From assembly GCF_031453675.1 (NCBI RefSeq), contig NZ_JAVIZX010000001.1, forward strand, positions 2,378,001-2,442,000: a stretch of DNA of 64,000 nt, given 5' to 3'. Shown here piece by piece: positions 25,780 through 34,428 of the stretch (the first letter of the stretch is position 1; every line of letters starts with the position of its first letter). The DNA is from Paracidovorax wautersii. Its GTDB lineage: Bacteria; Pseudomonadota; Gammaproteobacteria; Burkholderiales; Burkholderiaceae_C. Below the pieces are notes generated by a model. It did no database searches and was not told the DNA's origin. It saw only the letters and a list, made by a program, of their open reading frames with translations. The position numbers and the translations under genes are program-made.

Positions 25780-27033
25780 ATGCAAATTCCTTACGAACTG
25801 GCCCTGGGCTGGCGCTACACCCGGGCCGGGCGTGCCACGCGCCGCAACGGCTTCATCTCGTTCATCTCGGGCGTCTCCATGCTGGGCATCGCGCTCGGCG
25901 TGGCGGCGCTCATCATCGTGCTGTCGGTGATGAACGGCTTCCAGAAAGAGGTGCGCGACCGCATGCTCAGCGTGGTCTCGCACATCGAGATCTTCGCGCC
26001 CCACGGCGCGGCGCTGCCCGACATGGAGCGCACCCTGTCCGAGGCGCGGGCCAACCCCAACGTGGTGGGCGCCGCGCCGTTCGTGGCATCGCAGGCGCTG
26101 CTGGCCCGCGGCGAGGACATGAAGGGCGCCCTGGTGCGCGGCATCGATCCGCAACGCGAGGCCGACGTGACCGATCTGGCGGCCACCAACGTGGAAGCGC
26201 TCAAGGCCCTGGTGCCGGGCGAGTTCCACGTGGTGCTGGGCAGCGAGCTGGCACGGATGCTGGGCGTGCGTGCCGGCGACGTGGTGACGCTGATCGCGCC
26301 CGGCGGCCAGGTGACGCCGGCCGGCGTGGTGCCGCGCCTCAAGCAGATGACGGTGGTGGGCACCTTCAATTCCGGACACTACGAATACGACTCGGCCCTG
26401 GTGCTCATGCACCACGACGACGCCCAGCGCATCTTCCGGCTGGAAGGGCCCACGGGCATTCGCCTCAAGCTCAAGGACCTGCACGCCGCGCCCGAAGTGG
26501 CGCGCCAGCTCGCCGGCAGCCTGAGCGGGGACCTGCTGATCCGCGACTGGACGCAGCAGAACCGCACCTGGTTCGCCGCCGTGCAGCTCGAGAAGCGCAT
26601 GATGTTCATCATCCTCACGCTGATCGTGGCCGTGGCCGCCTTCAACCTCGTCTCCACCTTGGTGATGACGGTGACCGACAAGCGTGCCGACATCGCCATC
26701 CTGCGCACGCTGGGCGCCAGCCCGAAAAGCATCATGGGCATCTTCGTGGTGCAGGGCGCCATGGTGGGCGTGATCGGCACGCTGGCCGGCCTGCTGCTGG
26801 GCTTGGGGATCGCCGTGAACATCGACGTGATCGTGCCGGCCATCGAGCGTGCGCTGAACGCCAGCTTCCTGCCCAAGGACATCTACCTCATCAGCAAGAT
26901 GCCGAGCGATCCGCAAAGCAGCGACATCGTGCCCATCGGCGTGATTTCGCTCATCCTCGCCTTCGTGGCCACGCTGTACCCGAGCTGGCGCGCCAGCCGC
27001 GTGAATCCTGCGGAGGCGCTTCGGTATGAGTGA
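25780..27033 (+). CDS. lolC: Lipoprotein-releasing ABC transporter permease LolC/LolE
   Basis: This 417-residue permease of the Lol system extracts lipoproteins from the inner membrane for LolA. It has one N-terminal transmembrane helix (ISGVSMLGIALGVAALIIVL), a large periplasmic domain (about 50-270), and three C-terminal helices. Family motifs are YELALGWRYTRAGR, SFISGVSMLGIALGVA and PSWRASRVNPAEALRYE. The ATG at 25780 gives the family start (MQIPYELALGW). Only one permease gene is present beside lolD, so it may act as a LolC/E homodimer, as reported for many proteobacteria. Confidence 0.94.
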   Translation: MQIPYELALGWRYTRAGRATRRNGFISFISGVSMLGIALGVAALIIVLSVMNGFQKEVRDRMLSVVSHIEIFAPHGAALPDMERTLSEARANPNVVGAAPFVASQALLARGEDMKGALVRGIDPQREADVTDLAATNVEALKALVPGEFHVVLGSELARMLGVRAGDVVTLIAPGGQVTPAGVVPRLKQMTVVGTFNSGHYEYDSALVLMHHDDAQRIFRLEGPTGIRLKLKDLHAAPEVARQLAGSLSGDLLIRDWTQQNRTWFAAVQLEKRMMFIILTLIVAVAAFNLVSTLVMTVTDKRADIAILRTLGASPKSIMGIFVVQGAMVGVIGTLAGLLLGLGIAVNIDVIVPAIERALNASFLPKDIYLISKMPSDPQSSDIVPIGVISLILAFVATLYPSWRASRVNPAEALRYE

Positions 27034-27040
27034 TCAGGAA

Positions 27041-27188
27041 CACCCCCCTGAGGCGCTTTGCGCCTTCCCCCCGCTCTCGCATCGCTGCGCGTTGCGGGCA
27101 GGGGGACGCAGCCCTCGCTGCGGGGCGACCCTTGCTCGGCTGCCGCTGGCCTGGGCCGCGCCGGTCTCATGGGCCGTGGGTGGCGCAC
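27041..27188 (+). repeat. Family C repeat, copy 1, between lolC and lolD
   Basis: It begins CACCCCCCTGAGGCGC shortly after the lolC stop and contains the hairpin GGCGC-TTT-GCGCC, a CCCCCCGCTCTCGC block, and GGGCGACCCTTGC. Copies 2 (57770-57905) and 3 (36660-36787), read on the minus strand, share the same block order. Here it separates two genes of one operon. Confidence 0.8.
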
Positions 27189-27207
27189 AGCGCAAGGAAC
27201 AACTGAG

Positions 27208-27894
27208 ATGAATGCAGTGAAAAACGATGTGGTTCTGCAGGCCCGTGGCCTGACCAAACGCTTTACCGAGGGGCGGCTGGATGTGACGGTGCTCAAGGGT
27301 GTCGACCTGGATGTGCGTGCGGGCGAGACGCTGGCCATCGTGGGCGCCTCGGGCTCGGGCAAGAGCACATTGCTGCACCTGCTGGGCGGGCTGGATGCGC
27401 CCACGGCCGGCAGCGTGCAACTGCAGGGCGCGGCCTTCCATACGTTGTCGGCGGCGCGCCAGGGTGAGCTGCGCAACCAGCACCTGGGCTTCATCTACCA
27501 GTTCCACCACCTGCTGCCCGAGTTCAGCGCGCTGGACAACGTGGCCATGCCGCTGCGCATCCGCCGCCTGCCCTACGCCACCTGCACCGAGCGGGCCGAG
27601 GCGATGCTGACCGCCGTGGGCCTGGGCGAGCGCGTGCAGCACCGCCCGGCTGAGCTGTCGGGCGGCGAGCGCCAGCGCGTGGCCATCGCCCGCGCCCTGG
27701 TCACCCAGCCGGCCTGTGTGCTGGCCGACGAGCCCACCGGCAACCTCGACCGCGCCACCGCCGACGGCGTGTTCCAGCTGATGCTGCGCCTGGCGCGCGA
27801 GCAGGGCACGGCCTTCGTGATGGTCACGCACGACGAGCAACTGGCCGAGCGCTGCGACCGCGTGGTGCGGATGAATTCCGGCGTTTTGGCTTGA
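27208..27894 (+). CDS. lolD: Lipoprotein-releasing ABC transporter ATPase LolD
   Basis: This 228-residue ATPase of the LolCDE complex has Walker [10 protein letters not shown] (about residues 45-53), signature LSGGERQR, Walker [10 protein letters not shown] and the family segment [17 protein letters not shown]. Start ATG 27208; no strong Shine-Dalgarno is seen (GGAAC at 11 bases). It is separated from lolC by 174 bp, most of which is a family C repeat, and its stop abuts an R1 repeat. The lolC-lolD order is conserved; I infer that both are expressed together despite the repeat. Confidence 0.95.
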   Translation: MNAVKNDVVLQARGLTKRFTEGRLDVTVLKGVDLDVRAGETLAIVGASGSGKSTLLHLLGGLDAPTAGSVQLQGAAFHTLSAARQGELRNQHLGFIYQFHHLLPEFSALDNVAMPLRIRRLPYATCTERAEAMLTAVGLGERVQHRPAELSGGERQRVAIARALVTQPACVLADEPTGNLDRATADGVFQLMLRLAREQGTAFVMVTHDEQLAERCDRVVRMNSGVLA

Positions 27895-27952
27895 ATCGGC
27901 CTCCAGCGCTTTATGGGTAAGCGGATTAAGCTATAAATAAAGTAGCAAATGG
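27895..27952 (+). repeat. R1 repeat, copy 4, immediately after lolD
   Basis: Plus-strand order: ATCGGCCTCCAGCGCTT, GGGTAAGCG, then the dyad AGCTATAAATAAAGTAGC. It begins at the base after the lolD stop codon and fills most of the convergent gap to the next gene. The AGCGCTT/AAGCG pairing is imperfect. Confidence 0.8.
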
Positions 27953-27969
27953 CGTGGGGCGTGCGGGTG

Positions 27970-28386
27970 CTAGCCCGGCGCCTTCGGCGTCCGGGGCAGC
28001 CGCCACAGCACTGCACCGAAGAACGCGGCGCCCAGCAGGGGCCAGCCGAAGAGGACGATGCGCACCGGCAGCGTGCCGCCGGTCACGGCCATCGACCCCG
28101 CGCTCACGGCCGAGCCGCATGCCAGGCCGAGCCAGGCGGTGCGCCGGCTGAAGCCCGCATCCCCGCGCAACAGCCGGTAGTACAGGCGCCACAGCGTCAG
28201 CAGCCCGAACCAGCCCGCGGCCATGGCGACGGCCAGCGCGGCCGCAGCGGGCAGCGCGTGGCCACGCCGCAGCGCATCGGCCACGAAGGCCCCGCCGAGC
28301 AAGGACCCGAACCCCGCGCCGAGCGTGCTCGGCAGCAGGACGGCGACGGCCATCAGGCGCAGGAGGATTCGGTGGGGCATGGGCAT
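27970..28386 (-). CDS. Small polytopic membrane protein, unknown function
   Basis: This 138-residue protein has about four hydrophobic segments (about 8-35, 44-65, 80-102, 108-130) and a basic C-terminus (RLPRTPKAPG). I do not recognise a family. The start could be ATG 28386 or the ATG two codons downstream; neither has a strong Shine-Dalgarno. It lies 38 bp downstream of the SDR gene on the same strand, so it may be its operon partner, and it converges with lolD across R1 copy 4. Confidence 0.6.
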   Translation of the reverse strand: MPMPHRILLRLMAVAVLLPSTLGAGFGSLLGGAFVADALRRGHALPAAAALAVAMAAGWFGLLTLWRLYYRLLRGDAGFSRRTAWLGLACGSAVSAGSMAVTGGTLPVRIVLFGWPLLGAAFFGAVLWRLPRTPKAPG

Positions 28387-28424
28387 CCGGGAACGTAGCG
28401 AAAGGAAAGCGAGCGGCTGCTGGC

Positions 28425-29132
28425 TCAGGCGGACCGCGTCAGCCCGCCGTCCACCCGCAGATTCTGGCCTGTGATGTACGCCGCGTCTTCGGACGCCAGG
28501 AAGGCAATGGTCGCCGCCACCTCCTCGGCGCGGCCATAGCGCTGCAGCGGCACGGCCGCGGCGCGCCCGTCCTGGGCCGGCAGGCTGTCGATCCAGCCGG
28601 GCAGCACATTGTTCATGCGGATGTTGTCGTGGGAAAAGCTGTCGATGAAGATGCGTGTGAACGCCGCCAGGCCGGCCCGCATCACCGACGACGCGGGGAA
28701 CAGCGCGCTCGGCTCCAGCGCCCAGGCCGACGAGATGTTGACGATGGCGCCCCCGGAGCCCTGGCGCTGCATCAGCGGCACCACCAGGCGCGTGGGCCGC
28801 ACCACGTTCAGCAGATAGGTGTTCATGCCGTCGAGCCACCGCTCGTCGGACAGCGCCAGCAGCGGCGCGCGCGGGCCGTGCCCCGCGCTGTTGACCAGCA
28901 CGTCGACCCGGCCCCAGCGGGCCTGCGCCTGCGCCACCAGCCGGCCCAGGTCGTCCAGCGACTGGTTCGAGCCCGTCACGCCGATGCCGCCCAGCTCGGC
29001 GGCCAGCGCCTCGCCCTTGCCGGACGACGAAAGAATGCCGACCTGGAAGCCGTCCGCCGCCAGGCGGCGCGCCGCGGCGGCGCCCATGCCCGTTCCTCCC
29101 GCCGTAATGAGTGCCACTTTTTCTACTGCCAT
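28425..29132 (-). CDS. SDR family protein with altered catalytic site
   Basis: This 235-residue Rossmann-fold short-chain dehydrogenase/reductase starts MAVEKVALITAGGTGMG, where TAGGTGMG is the cofactor loop. NSAG lies near residue 85 and IVNISSAWALEPS near 135. At the usual YxxxK position the sequence is FPASS, so both the catalytic tyrosine and lysine are missing. The C-terminal YITGQNLRVDGGLTRS is typical of SDRs. Similar FP(T/A)S members exist in proteobacteria, so this is likely a conserved subgroup rather than decay. The substrate is unknown. It is divergent from a LysR gene that may control it. Confidence 0.85.
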   Translation of the reverse strand: MAVEKVALITAGGTGMGAAAARRLAADGFQVGILSSSGKGEALAAELGGIGVTGSNQSLDDLGRLVAQAQARWGRVDVLVNSAGHGPRAPLLALSDERWLDGMNTYLLNVVRPTRLVVPLMQRQGSGGAIVNISSAWALEPSALFPASSVMRAGLAAFTRIFIDSFSHDNIRMNNVLPGWIDSLPAQDGRAAAVPLQRYGRAEEVAATIAFLASEDAAYITGQNLRVDGGLTRSA

Positions 29133-29244
29133 AACCACCTTTGCATGCCGCCAGCCGGCCAAGGCAATTGTTCTTGGAACGGGACGCCCGTGGTTGGAAG
29201 AGTGCAGCAGGCCGGCTGCCGCGAATCAGTAGAAAATCTATCGC

Positions 29245-30144
29245 ATGAATGCCCCGCTCGACCCTTTGCCGTCCCTTAACGCCCTGCGGGCCTTCGAGGT
29301 GGCCAGCCGCCACCTCAACTTCCGCCTGGCCGGGCTGGAGCTGGGCGTAACACAGGGCGCCGTGGCGCAGCAGATCCGCGCACTGGAGGCGGAACTTGGC
29401 CTGAAACTGTTCGAGCGCCATCCCCGCACCCTGGTGCTGACCCAGAACGGCCAACGCTACGTGGCCAACGTGCGCCGGGCCTTCGACCTGCTGGCCGACG
29501 CCACCCGCAGCCTGCGGCCCGAGCCGCTGCGCCTCACGGTCAGCGTCACGCCGACCTTCGCGAGCAAATGGCTCATGCCGCGGCTGGCCGACTACACGCG
29601 CGTCCACCCGAACGTCGATCTGCGCATCCTGGCGACCGAGCGCCTGTCGCACTTCCACACCGAAGCGGTGGACCTGGCGGTGCGCTACGGCCGCCCGTCG
29701 TTCGGACCAGGGCTGCAGGCCGATCTGCTGCTGGAGGAGTGCCTGGTGGCGGTCGGCACCCCGGCTGTGCAGGAGCGCGTGCAGCGCCTGGCCCGGGGCA
29801 AGCCGCTGGCGGACGGGCCGGATGCGCTCGTCCTGCTGCACGACTCGCAGTCCTCCTGGGCGCAGTACCTGGAACACAGCGCACCGGCGATGGCGGCGCT
29901 ACCTTCCAAGGCGATCTGGTTCAACCAGACCACGCTGGCCATCGACGCGGCCCTCACGGGCCAGGGCGTGGCCTTGGTACAGAAGGACTTCGTGGCACCC
30001 GACCTGGCGGCCGGGCGGCTGGTGCCCGTGCTGGGGGAGGCCCTGCGCACCGATGCCGGGTACTACCTGGTCTTTCCGCGCAAACAGCGCCAGCCGCAGG
30101 CCGTGGCCGAGCTGCGGCAATGGCTGGCCGCGCAGGCGCGTTGA
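29245..30144 (+). CDS. LysR-family transcriptional regulator (GcvA-like)
   Basis: This 299-residue regulator has an N-terminal winged helix (LNALRAFEVASRHLNFRLAG, GVTQGAVAQQIRALEAELGL) and a periplasmic-binding-like effector domain (about 95-295: SVTPTFASKWLMPRL, VDLAVRYGRPS). The PSLNALRAFEVASRH start and the SKWLMPRL segment are typical of GcvA-type LysR proteins. It is transcribed away from the SDR gene across a 112-bp gap, the classic layout for LysR control of a divergent target. The effector is unknown. Confidence 0.9.
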   Translation: MNAPLDPLPSLNALRAFEVASRHLNFRLAGLELGVTQGAVAQQIRALEAELGLKLFERHPRTLVLTQNGQRYVANVRRAFDLLADATRSLRPEPLRLTVSVTPTFASKWLMPRLADYTRVHPNVDLRILATERLSHFHTEAVDLAVRYGRPSFGPGLQADLLLEECLVAVGTPAVQERVQRLARGKPLADGPDALVLLHDSQSSWAQYLEHSAPAMAALPSKAIWFNQTTLAIDAALTGQGVALVQKDFVAPDLAAGRLVPVLGEALRTDAGYYLVFPRKQRQPQAVAELRQWLAAQAR

Positions 30145-30188
30145 GCGCACAGGCGGCGCGCGCCTCCGAAAAGGCCCTGAAAAGGTTC

Positions 30189-30461
30189 TAAGAACGTGTT
30201 TACGATCTCGCAGGGGTCGCGTTGGAGCGCAATCGGAATGAGTGGACGCTTCGGATGCGCCGCATGGGCTCGTGCCCATGCAAGCATTCGAGGCGTTCAA
30301 TCGCCCGATTTCGTTCCAACCCTTCGGGCAGTGGCGTTTGCGGGCGGTCTGCGGCGTTGCGGCGCTTGTGGATAGCCGATCTATCCACTGCGCACCGCGC
30401 CTTGCATCCCCTCCCGCAAACGCCACTGCGCGGCCCCTGGGAGATCGTAAACACGTTCTTA
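30189..30461 (+). mobile_element. MITE-like structured element, copy A, with TA flanks
   Basis: A 269-bp element (30191-30459) is flanked by TA on both sides. Its ends are perfect inverted repeats (AGAACGTGTTTACGATCT...). Inside are two long stems: 30221-30236 with 30305-30320, and 30328-30344 with 30413-30429 (17 bp, perfect). Each encloses a tip hairpin (30262-30281 and 30370-30386). There is no ORF. Copy B at 57467-57748 aligns over the full length on the opposite strand. It is probably a non-autonomous transposable element; the mobilising transposase is not in the window. Confidence 0.8.
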
Positions 30462-30815
30462 GCGCCCCAGCCAGGCCGCGGCTGCGCATGCCCCGGCCAG
30501 CGCGGTGCCGATCTGCAGCACCCGCATGGTGCGCCGCGGTGCGTAGGTGAACAGCAGCACCACGGCCAGCGCCGACAGCGTCATCACGCCGAACCAGAAC
30601 ACCCAGCCCTGGGCCGCGCCGACCGCTGCGATGCAGGCCCACAGCGATGCCAAGAGCCCGGCCGTGCCGGCCAGGCGCAGCGCGCGCCGCAGCCCGGGGC
30701 CGGGCTCCTTGCCGCGCCCGTAGCTGTCTTCGTAGTGGCGGTCCATGGCCAGGCCCAAGGAAGCGAAGGCGGCGATGCAGGACGACAGCGCCAGCGTGAA
30801 ATGCAGGGGGCTCAT
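30459..30815 (-). CDS. DUF3325 family membrane protein
   Basis: This 118-residue protein with about four hydrophobic segments belongs to the DUF3325 family (AFASLGLAMDRHYEDSYGRG is the recognisable stretch). These proteins occur with DUF3649 and PepSY proteins in siderophore or iron uptake loci, and the biochemical role is unknown. The ATG overlaps the PepSY gene stop (ATGA). The TAA stop is formed from the last base of MITE copy A plus its TA flank, so the insertion abuts the reading frame exactly. Confidence 0.85.
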   Translation of the reverse strand: MSPLHFTLALSSCIAAFASLGLAMDRHYEDSYGRGKEPGPGLRRALRLAGTAGLLASLWACIAAVGAAQGWVFWFGVMTLSALAVVLLFTYAPRRTMRVLQIGTALAGACAAAAWLGR

Positions 30816-32530
30816 GGCGTCGCTCCGGTGGATTGCAGGGCTTGATGGGCGGTGGCCAGACCGGGCTCTGCCTGGGGCGTAAGGGAGGATTCCTCACGGG
30901 CGGCGGGACGGGCCGCGGCAGGGCGTGTGGTCCCTTTGGACGCGGGCTTGCGCTTGCCGATCCACCACGCACAGGCCAGCAGTGCCAGGCCCAGGCCCAG
31001 GGCGGTAAGGTCGAACCCGGCGATCGCCCACAGGCCCTGGGGCAGCGCCGTCCACAGCCCGGCGCCGCCGGTCAGCGGGTTCAGCACTGGCAGCAGTGCG
31101 AACAGCAGGCCGCCGATGGCCAATTGCGCCTGCCACATGCGCCGCGCGGGCCAGGCGATGCCGGCCACGGCCGCCGCACCCCAGGCCGTGAAGAAGCAGG
31201 TGATCTCCAGCGGGCTGCGGTCGGCCAGCCCCGCGGGAATCAGCCGGTTGGCCCAGAAGAACGCGGCCATGGCCAGGGGCAGGCCGGCCACGGCGGCCAC
31301 GTTCAAGCCGTCCACCAGCCGCAGGCCCCAGCCGATGCGGCCGCCCTTTGCCAGGGCCTTGGCGTACTTCTGCCGCTCCTTCACCGCCCACAGCAGCAGG
31401 CCCGTGGCCACCATGACCGTGCCCGCCAAACCGGAGAGAAAGAACAGCCAGCGTACGAACGGGTTGCTGAACCGCGCGATGTGCAGGCCGTATAGCACGC
31501 CGTGTGTTTCCGAGGCCGCGGGAAGCACCTCGCCGCGCCGCTCCAGCAGCGCGCCCGTCGCGCCGTCGAACACCATGGAGGCCTGCTTGCTCGACACGCC
31601 GCGCGTGTTCTCGTTGAACAGCGTGACGCGCGCCGTGGTGTCGCCCGGGTTGCTGACGGTGATGCGCGCCACCGGCTGGCCGCCCCAGGCCTCGCTGGCC
31701 TGGCGCACCAGTCCGCCCAGGGGCACGAGCGGCGCGGCCGTGCCGCTGGGCCGGCCGATGTTGCGCGCATTGTTGGGAAAGACCTCGGCGAAGAAGGCCT
31801 GCTCATCGCCCTGGTAGGCCGCCTGCGGTCCCCAGGGCATGTACAGGAACATCAGCGTGACCAGCCCGGTGTAGGTGATCATCAGGTGGTAGGGCAGTGC
31901 CAGCACGGCCGTGGCGTTGTGCGCGTCCAGCCACGACCGCTGGCCCTTCTTGGGGCGGAAGGTGAAGAAGTCCTTGAAGATGCGCTTGTGCGTGACGATG
32001 CCGCTGACGATGGCCACCAGCATGAACATGGCGCAGAAGCCCACGATCCAGCGCGCCCACACGGCCGGCATGTAGTGCAGGTCGAAATGCAGGCGGTAGA
32101 AGAAGTCGCCGCCGCGCGTCTGGCGGGGCGCCTCCACCCGCGCGCCCGTGGCGGGGTCGATGGTGGCGTTCTCGAAGCGGGCGCGCCGCGGGCGCTGCTC
32201 GCCGCCGGCCGCAGCGGCCGGCTGCTGTGCCTGGGGCACGGGCCAGAACATCGAGACGCCGGGCTCGCGCCCGTCGGGCAGGCGGATGGTCCAGCGGTTG
32301 CTGCCCTGGGCATGGGCCTGCAGGTAGTCCTGGGCCTTGGCAGCGGACAGCGCGGCGTCCGCGTGCGTGGCGGGGCCCGATTGGTGCAGTTCGGGCTTCA
32401 TCCACCGGCTGATCTCGTCGCGGAAGTAGGCCGACGTGCCGGTCGCGAACACCATGAACAGCACCCAGCCGACCAGCAGCCCCGACCAGGTGTGCAGCCA
32501 CGCCATCGACTGGCGGAAACCTTCCTTCAT
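30812..32530 (-). CDS. PepSY-associated TM helix protein (iron-uptake operon)
   Basis: This 572-residue inner-membrane protein has a PepSY_TM architecture. TM1 is near residues 12-35 (TWSGLLVGWVLFMVFATG). A large periplasmic part with PepSY-like sequence follows, then TM segments with conserved histidines (FYRLHFDLHY, LDAHNATAVLALPYHLMITY). The C-terminus has several more helices. Such proteins are often found with TonB-dependent siderophore receptors and are suspected ferric-siderophore reductases. ATGA overlaps on both sides couple it to DUF3649 and DUF3325, and a Fur-box-like site lies upstream of the operon. Confidence 0.9.
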   Translation of the reverse strand: MKEGFRQSMAWLHTWSGLLVGWVLFMVFATGTSAYFRDEISRWMKPELHQSGPATHADAALSAAKAQDYLQAHAQGSNRWTIRLPDGREPGVSMFWPVPQAQQPAAAAGGEQRPRRARFENATIDPATGARVEAPRQTRGGDFFYRLHFDLHYMPAVWARWIVGFCAMFMLVAIVSGIVTHKRIFKDFFTFRPKKGQRSWLDAHNATAVLALPYHLMITYTGLVTLMFLYMPWGPQAAYQGDEQAFFAEVFPNNARNIGRPSGTAAPLVPLGGLVRQASEAWGGQPVARITVSNPGDTTARVTLFNENTRGVSSKQASMVFDGATGALLERRGEVLPAASETHGVLYGLHIARFSNPFVRWLFFLSGLAGTVMVATGLLLWAVKERQKYAKALAKGGRIGWGLRLVDGLNVAAVAGLPLAMAAFFWANRLIPAGLADRSPLEITCFFTAWGAAAVAGIAWPARRMWQAQLAIGGLLFALLPVLNPLTGGAGLWTALPQGLWAIAGFDLTALGLGLALLACAWWIGKRKPASKGTTRPAAARPAAREESSLTPQAEPGLATAHQALQSTGATP

Positions 32531-32874
32531 GCCGCACCTCCGCTGCGCTGGGCCAGCCACAGTGCCGCACCCAACAGCGCCGACGGGATGGCCAGGCCGG
32601 CCCAGGCGCGCCAGGCGGTGCGGGCGGCGAACACCCACATCACGGCCCCGGTGTAGACCAGGAACGAGGCCATGGTGCCGGTGAGCACCGCTTCGGCCCG
32701 CGCCAGCGGCAGCCACAGCGCCATGGCCGTCGAGCACAGGGCGGACAGCACGTAGCCGCCGCCGATGGCGGCCAGCGCGCGCGAGGCGACGGCCCAGCGG
32801 TACCGTGCGCCCTCGCTGAGCGAGAGGCGACGTCCGCGCAGGGCCTGGGAGGAGGAAGGCGCTTGCAGTGTCAT
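32527..32874 (-). CDS. DUF3649 family membrane protein
   Basis: This 115-residue protein of the DUF3649 family has three hydrophobic segments (SRALAAIGGGYVLSALCSTA, TGTMASFLVYTGAVMWVFAA and the WAGLAIPSALLG region). The start ATG 32874 gives the family length; an upstream extension is rejected. It is the first gene of the DUF3649-PepSY-DUF3325 operon, and its stop overlaps the PepSY ATG. The function is unknown beyond the association with siderophore and iron uptake. Confidence 0.87.
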   Translation of the reverse strand: MTLQAPSSSQALRGRRLSLSEGARYRWAVASRALAAIGGGYVLSALCSTAMALWLPLARAEAVLTGTMASFLVYTGAVMWVFAARTAWRAWAGLAIPSALLGAALWLAQRSGGAA

Positions 32875-33037
32875 GTCGGTGGCCGGCCCTGGGGAACCAC
32901 GCGGCGAACCTCGGCACGAGGCGCAGCGCAGCGCCGGGGCTGCGGAGAAACAGGGATTCGGGCGCCGGCAAAGGCGCTGGGGTACACGGCAACCCGGCCC
33001 CGGGCCAAGCGAGGCCGCCCCGCAAAAGAGGAACATT

Positions 33038-33056
33038 CTAAATGAAAATCACTATC
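33038..33056 (-). promoter_or_regulatory. Fur-box-like operator upstream of the DUF3649 operon
   Basis: On the minus strand, GATAGTGATTTTCATTTAG matches 13 of 19 positions of the Fur consensus, including GATA.TGAT and TCATT. It lies about 165 bp before the DUF3649 start. The surrounding 32875-33341 gap (467 bp) shows no convincing gene; the small ORFs there look random. Iron repression of the operon is inferred. Confidence 0.6.
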
Positions 33057-33341
33057 AACAATGGGGCGATCGGCCGGCGCAAGGTGCTGTGCTTGCGCGT
33101 GGAAGCGGCGGCGTGCGCGGAGCGCTGCGCTCTCGGCGGGCCTGCCATGGGCGCCGGGCCGCGCGCAGCGCCCCCGCCTGGGGAAGAGCGCTGTGACCCA
33201 ACGGTGTTCAGCCGCCGCCGGAGACGCTTCCGGCCGTTGACCGTGGATAGCTGCCGGTGAGAGGCCGCGTCGCCGACTTTTCTCGCCAGGGCCTCGGCGC
33301 CCCGTGACAGATTGATGCGCCGGTGGAGGCCCAACGTTGCG

Positions 33342-34388
33342 CTACAGCAGCCGCCCGAACCACCACACCGACAACCCGCCTGCCAGCAGCATCAGGACGG
33401 CGCCGGCCAGCGCCAGCAGGGCGGAGATTTCGGTTTCCTTCTTCTCGACGGTCAACCGTGAGCTGAGGGTCTCGTAGACCTTCTTCAAATCGGCGGCGGT
33501 GGCCGCGTGGAAATACTCGGCGTTGGTGCGCAGGGCCACGGCCTTGAGCGTGTCCTCGTCCAGCCGCACGCGCATGGACCAGCCCTCGAAGCCGATCGTC
33601 TCCCCCGCGACCGTCCCCACGCCCACGGTGTACACGCGCACGCCGCGGTCGGCGGCCCACTGGGCGGCTTCCAGCGGGTCCACGCCCGTGGTGCGCTGCC
33701 CGTCGGTGAGCATGATGATGGCGGCGGAGTTGTACGAGCCGGGCGCTACCGGCGTGAAGGGCTTCTTGCCCGGTTGCGGCCGGCCCACTTCGTCGATGGG
33801 CTGGACGCGCATGGACTGGCGCCCTCCCAGGGCCGAGATGTCGATGCCCGCGTCCGGAAACAGCGTGGCCAGCGACAGCAGGATGCCGTTGCCCGTGGCC
33901 GTGCCGCGCTGCAGCTGGAAGCTGTCGATGGCCCTGGTCAGGTCCTCGTGGTTCTGGGTGGGCAGCTGCGCCAGCTGGGCGCTGCCGGCAAAGGCCACCA
34001 CGCCCACGCGCACGTGGCGAGGCAGGTCCGTGATGAAGGCCTTGGCGGCATTCTGCGCGGCGGTGAGCCGGTCGGGCTGGACGTCGTTGGCGCGCATGCT
34101 GCCCGAAACGTCCATGGCCAGCATGATGGTCTGCTGCTGCGAGGGCAGGGCGATCACCGCCAGCGGCCGCGCGGCGGCGACCAGCAGCGCCGCCAGCCCC
34201 AGCAGGAACAGCGCGGGCGGCAGGTGGCGCCGCCAGCGGTGGCCGCTGCCTATGGCTGCGCGCACCAGGCCCAGGCTGGGGTAGTGCAGGGCCGTGGCCT
34301 TGCGCCGGCGCAGCAGCCACCAGTACAGCAGCACCAGCAGCGGCAAGGCCAGCAGCAGCCACAGGAAGGATGGCCAGAGAAACACCAT
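33342..34388 (-). CDS. VWA-domain membrane protein (BatA-like)
   Basis: This 348-residue protein has an N-terminal hydrophobic anchor ([20 protein letters not shown]), a second one near 60-80, and a von Willebrand A domain. The MIDAS motif is [12 protein letters not shown], followed by TLFPDAGID and [12 protein letters not shown]-like sequence ([10 protein letters not shown]). A C-terminal membrane helix closes it. The ATG at 34388 follows AAGGAGCCCGGC. MoxR-DUF58-VWA clusters (Bat-type) are linked to stress tolerance or to maturation of partner proteins. It is the third gene of the cluster, 40 bp after DUF58. Confidence 0.9.
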   Translation of the reverse strand: MVFLWPSFLWLLLALPLLVLLYWWLLRRRKATALHYPSLGLVRAAIGSGHRWRRHLPPALFLLGLAALLVAAARPLAVIALPSQQQTIMLAMDVSGSMRANDVQPDRLTAAQNAAKAFITDLPRHVRVGVVAFAGSAQLAQLPTQNHEDLTRAIDSFQLQRGTATGNGILLSLATLFPDAGIDISALGGRQSMRVQPIDEVGRPQPGKKPFTPVAPGSYNSAAIIMLTDGQRTTGVDPLEAAQWAADRGVRVYTVGVGTVAGETIGFEGWSMRVRLDEDTLKAVALRTNAEYFHAATAADLKKVYETLSSRLTVEKKETEISALLALAGAVLMLLAGGLSVWWFGRLL

Positions 34389-34428
34389 GCCGGGCTCCTT
34401 GTTGCGTTCTCTTTGCGTGCCGCGCGGT

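Noticed and set aside
27970-29877. A 635-residue minus-strand frame
   Set aside because: Only its last 138 codons look like a protein; the rest is antisense or out of frame to the SDR and LysR genes.
33042-33260. A 72-residue plus-strand ORF starting inside the Fur-like site
   Set aside because: No Shine-Dalgarno, an Arg/Ala/Pro-rich composition and no similarity I recognise; probably random.
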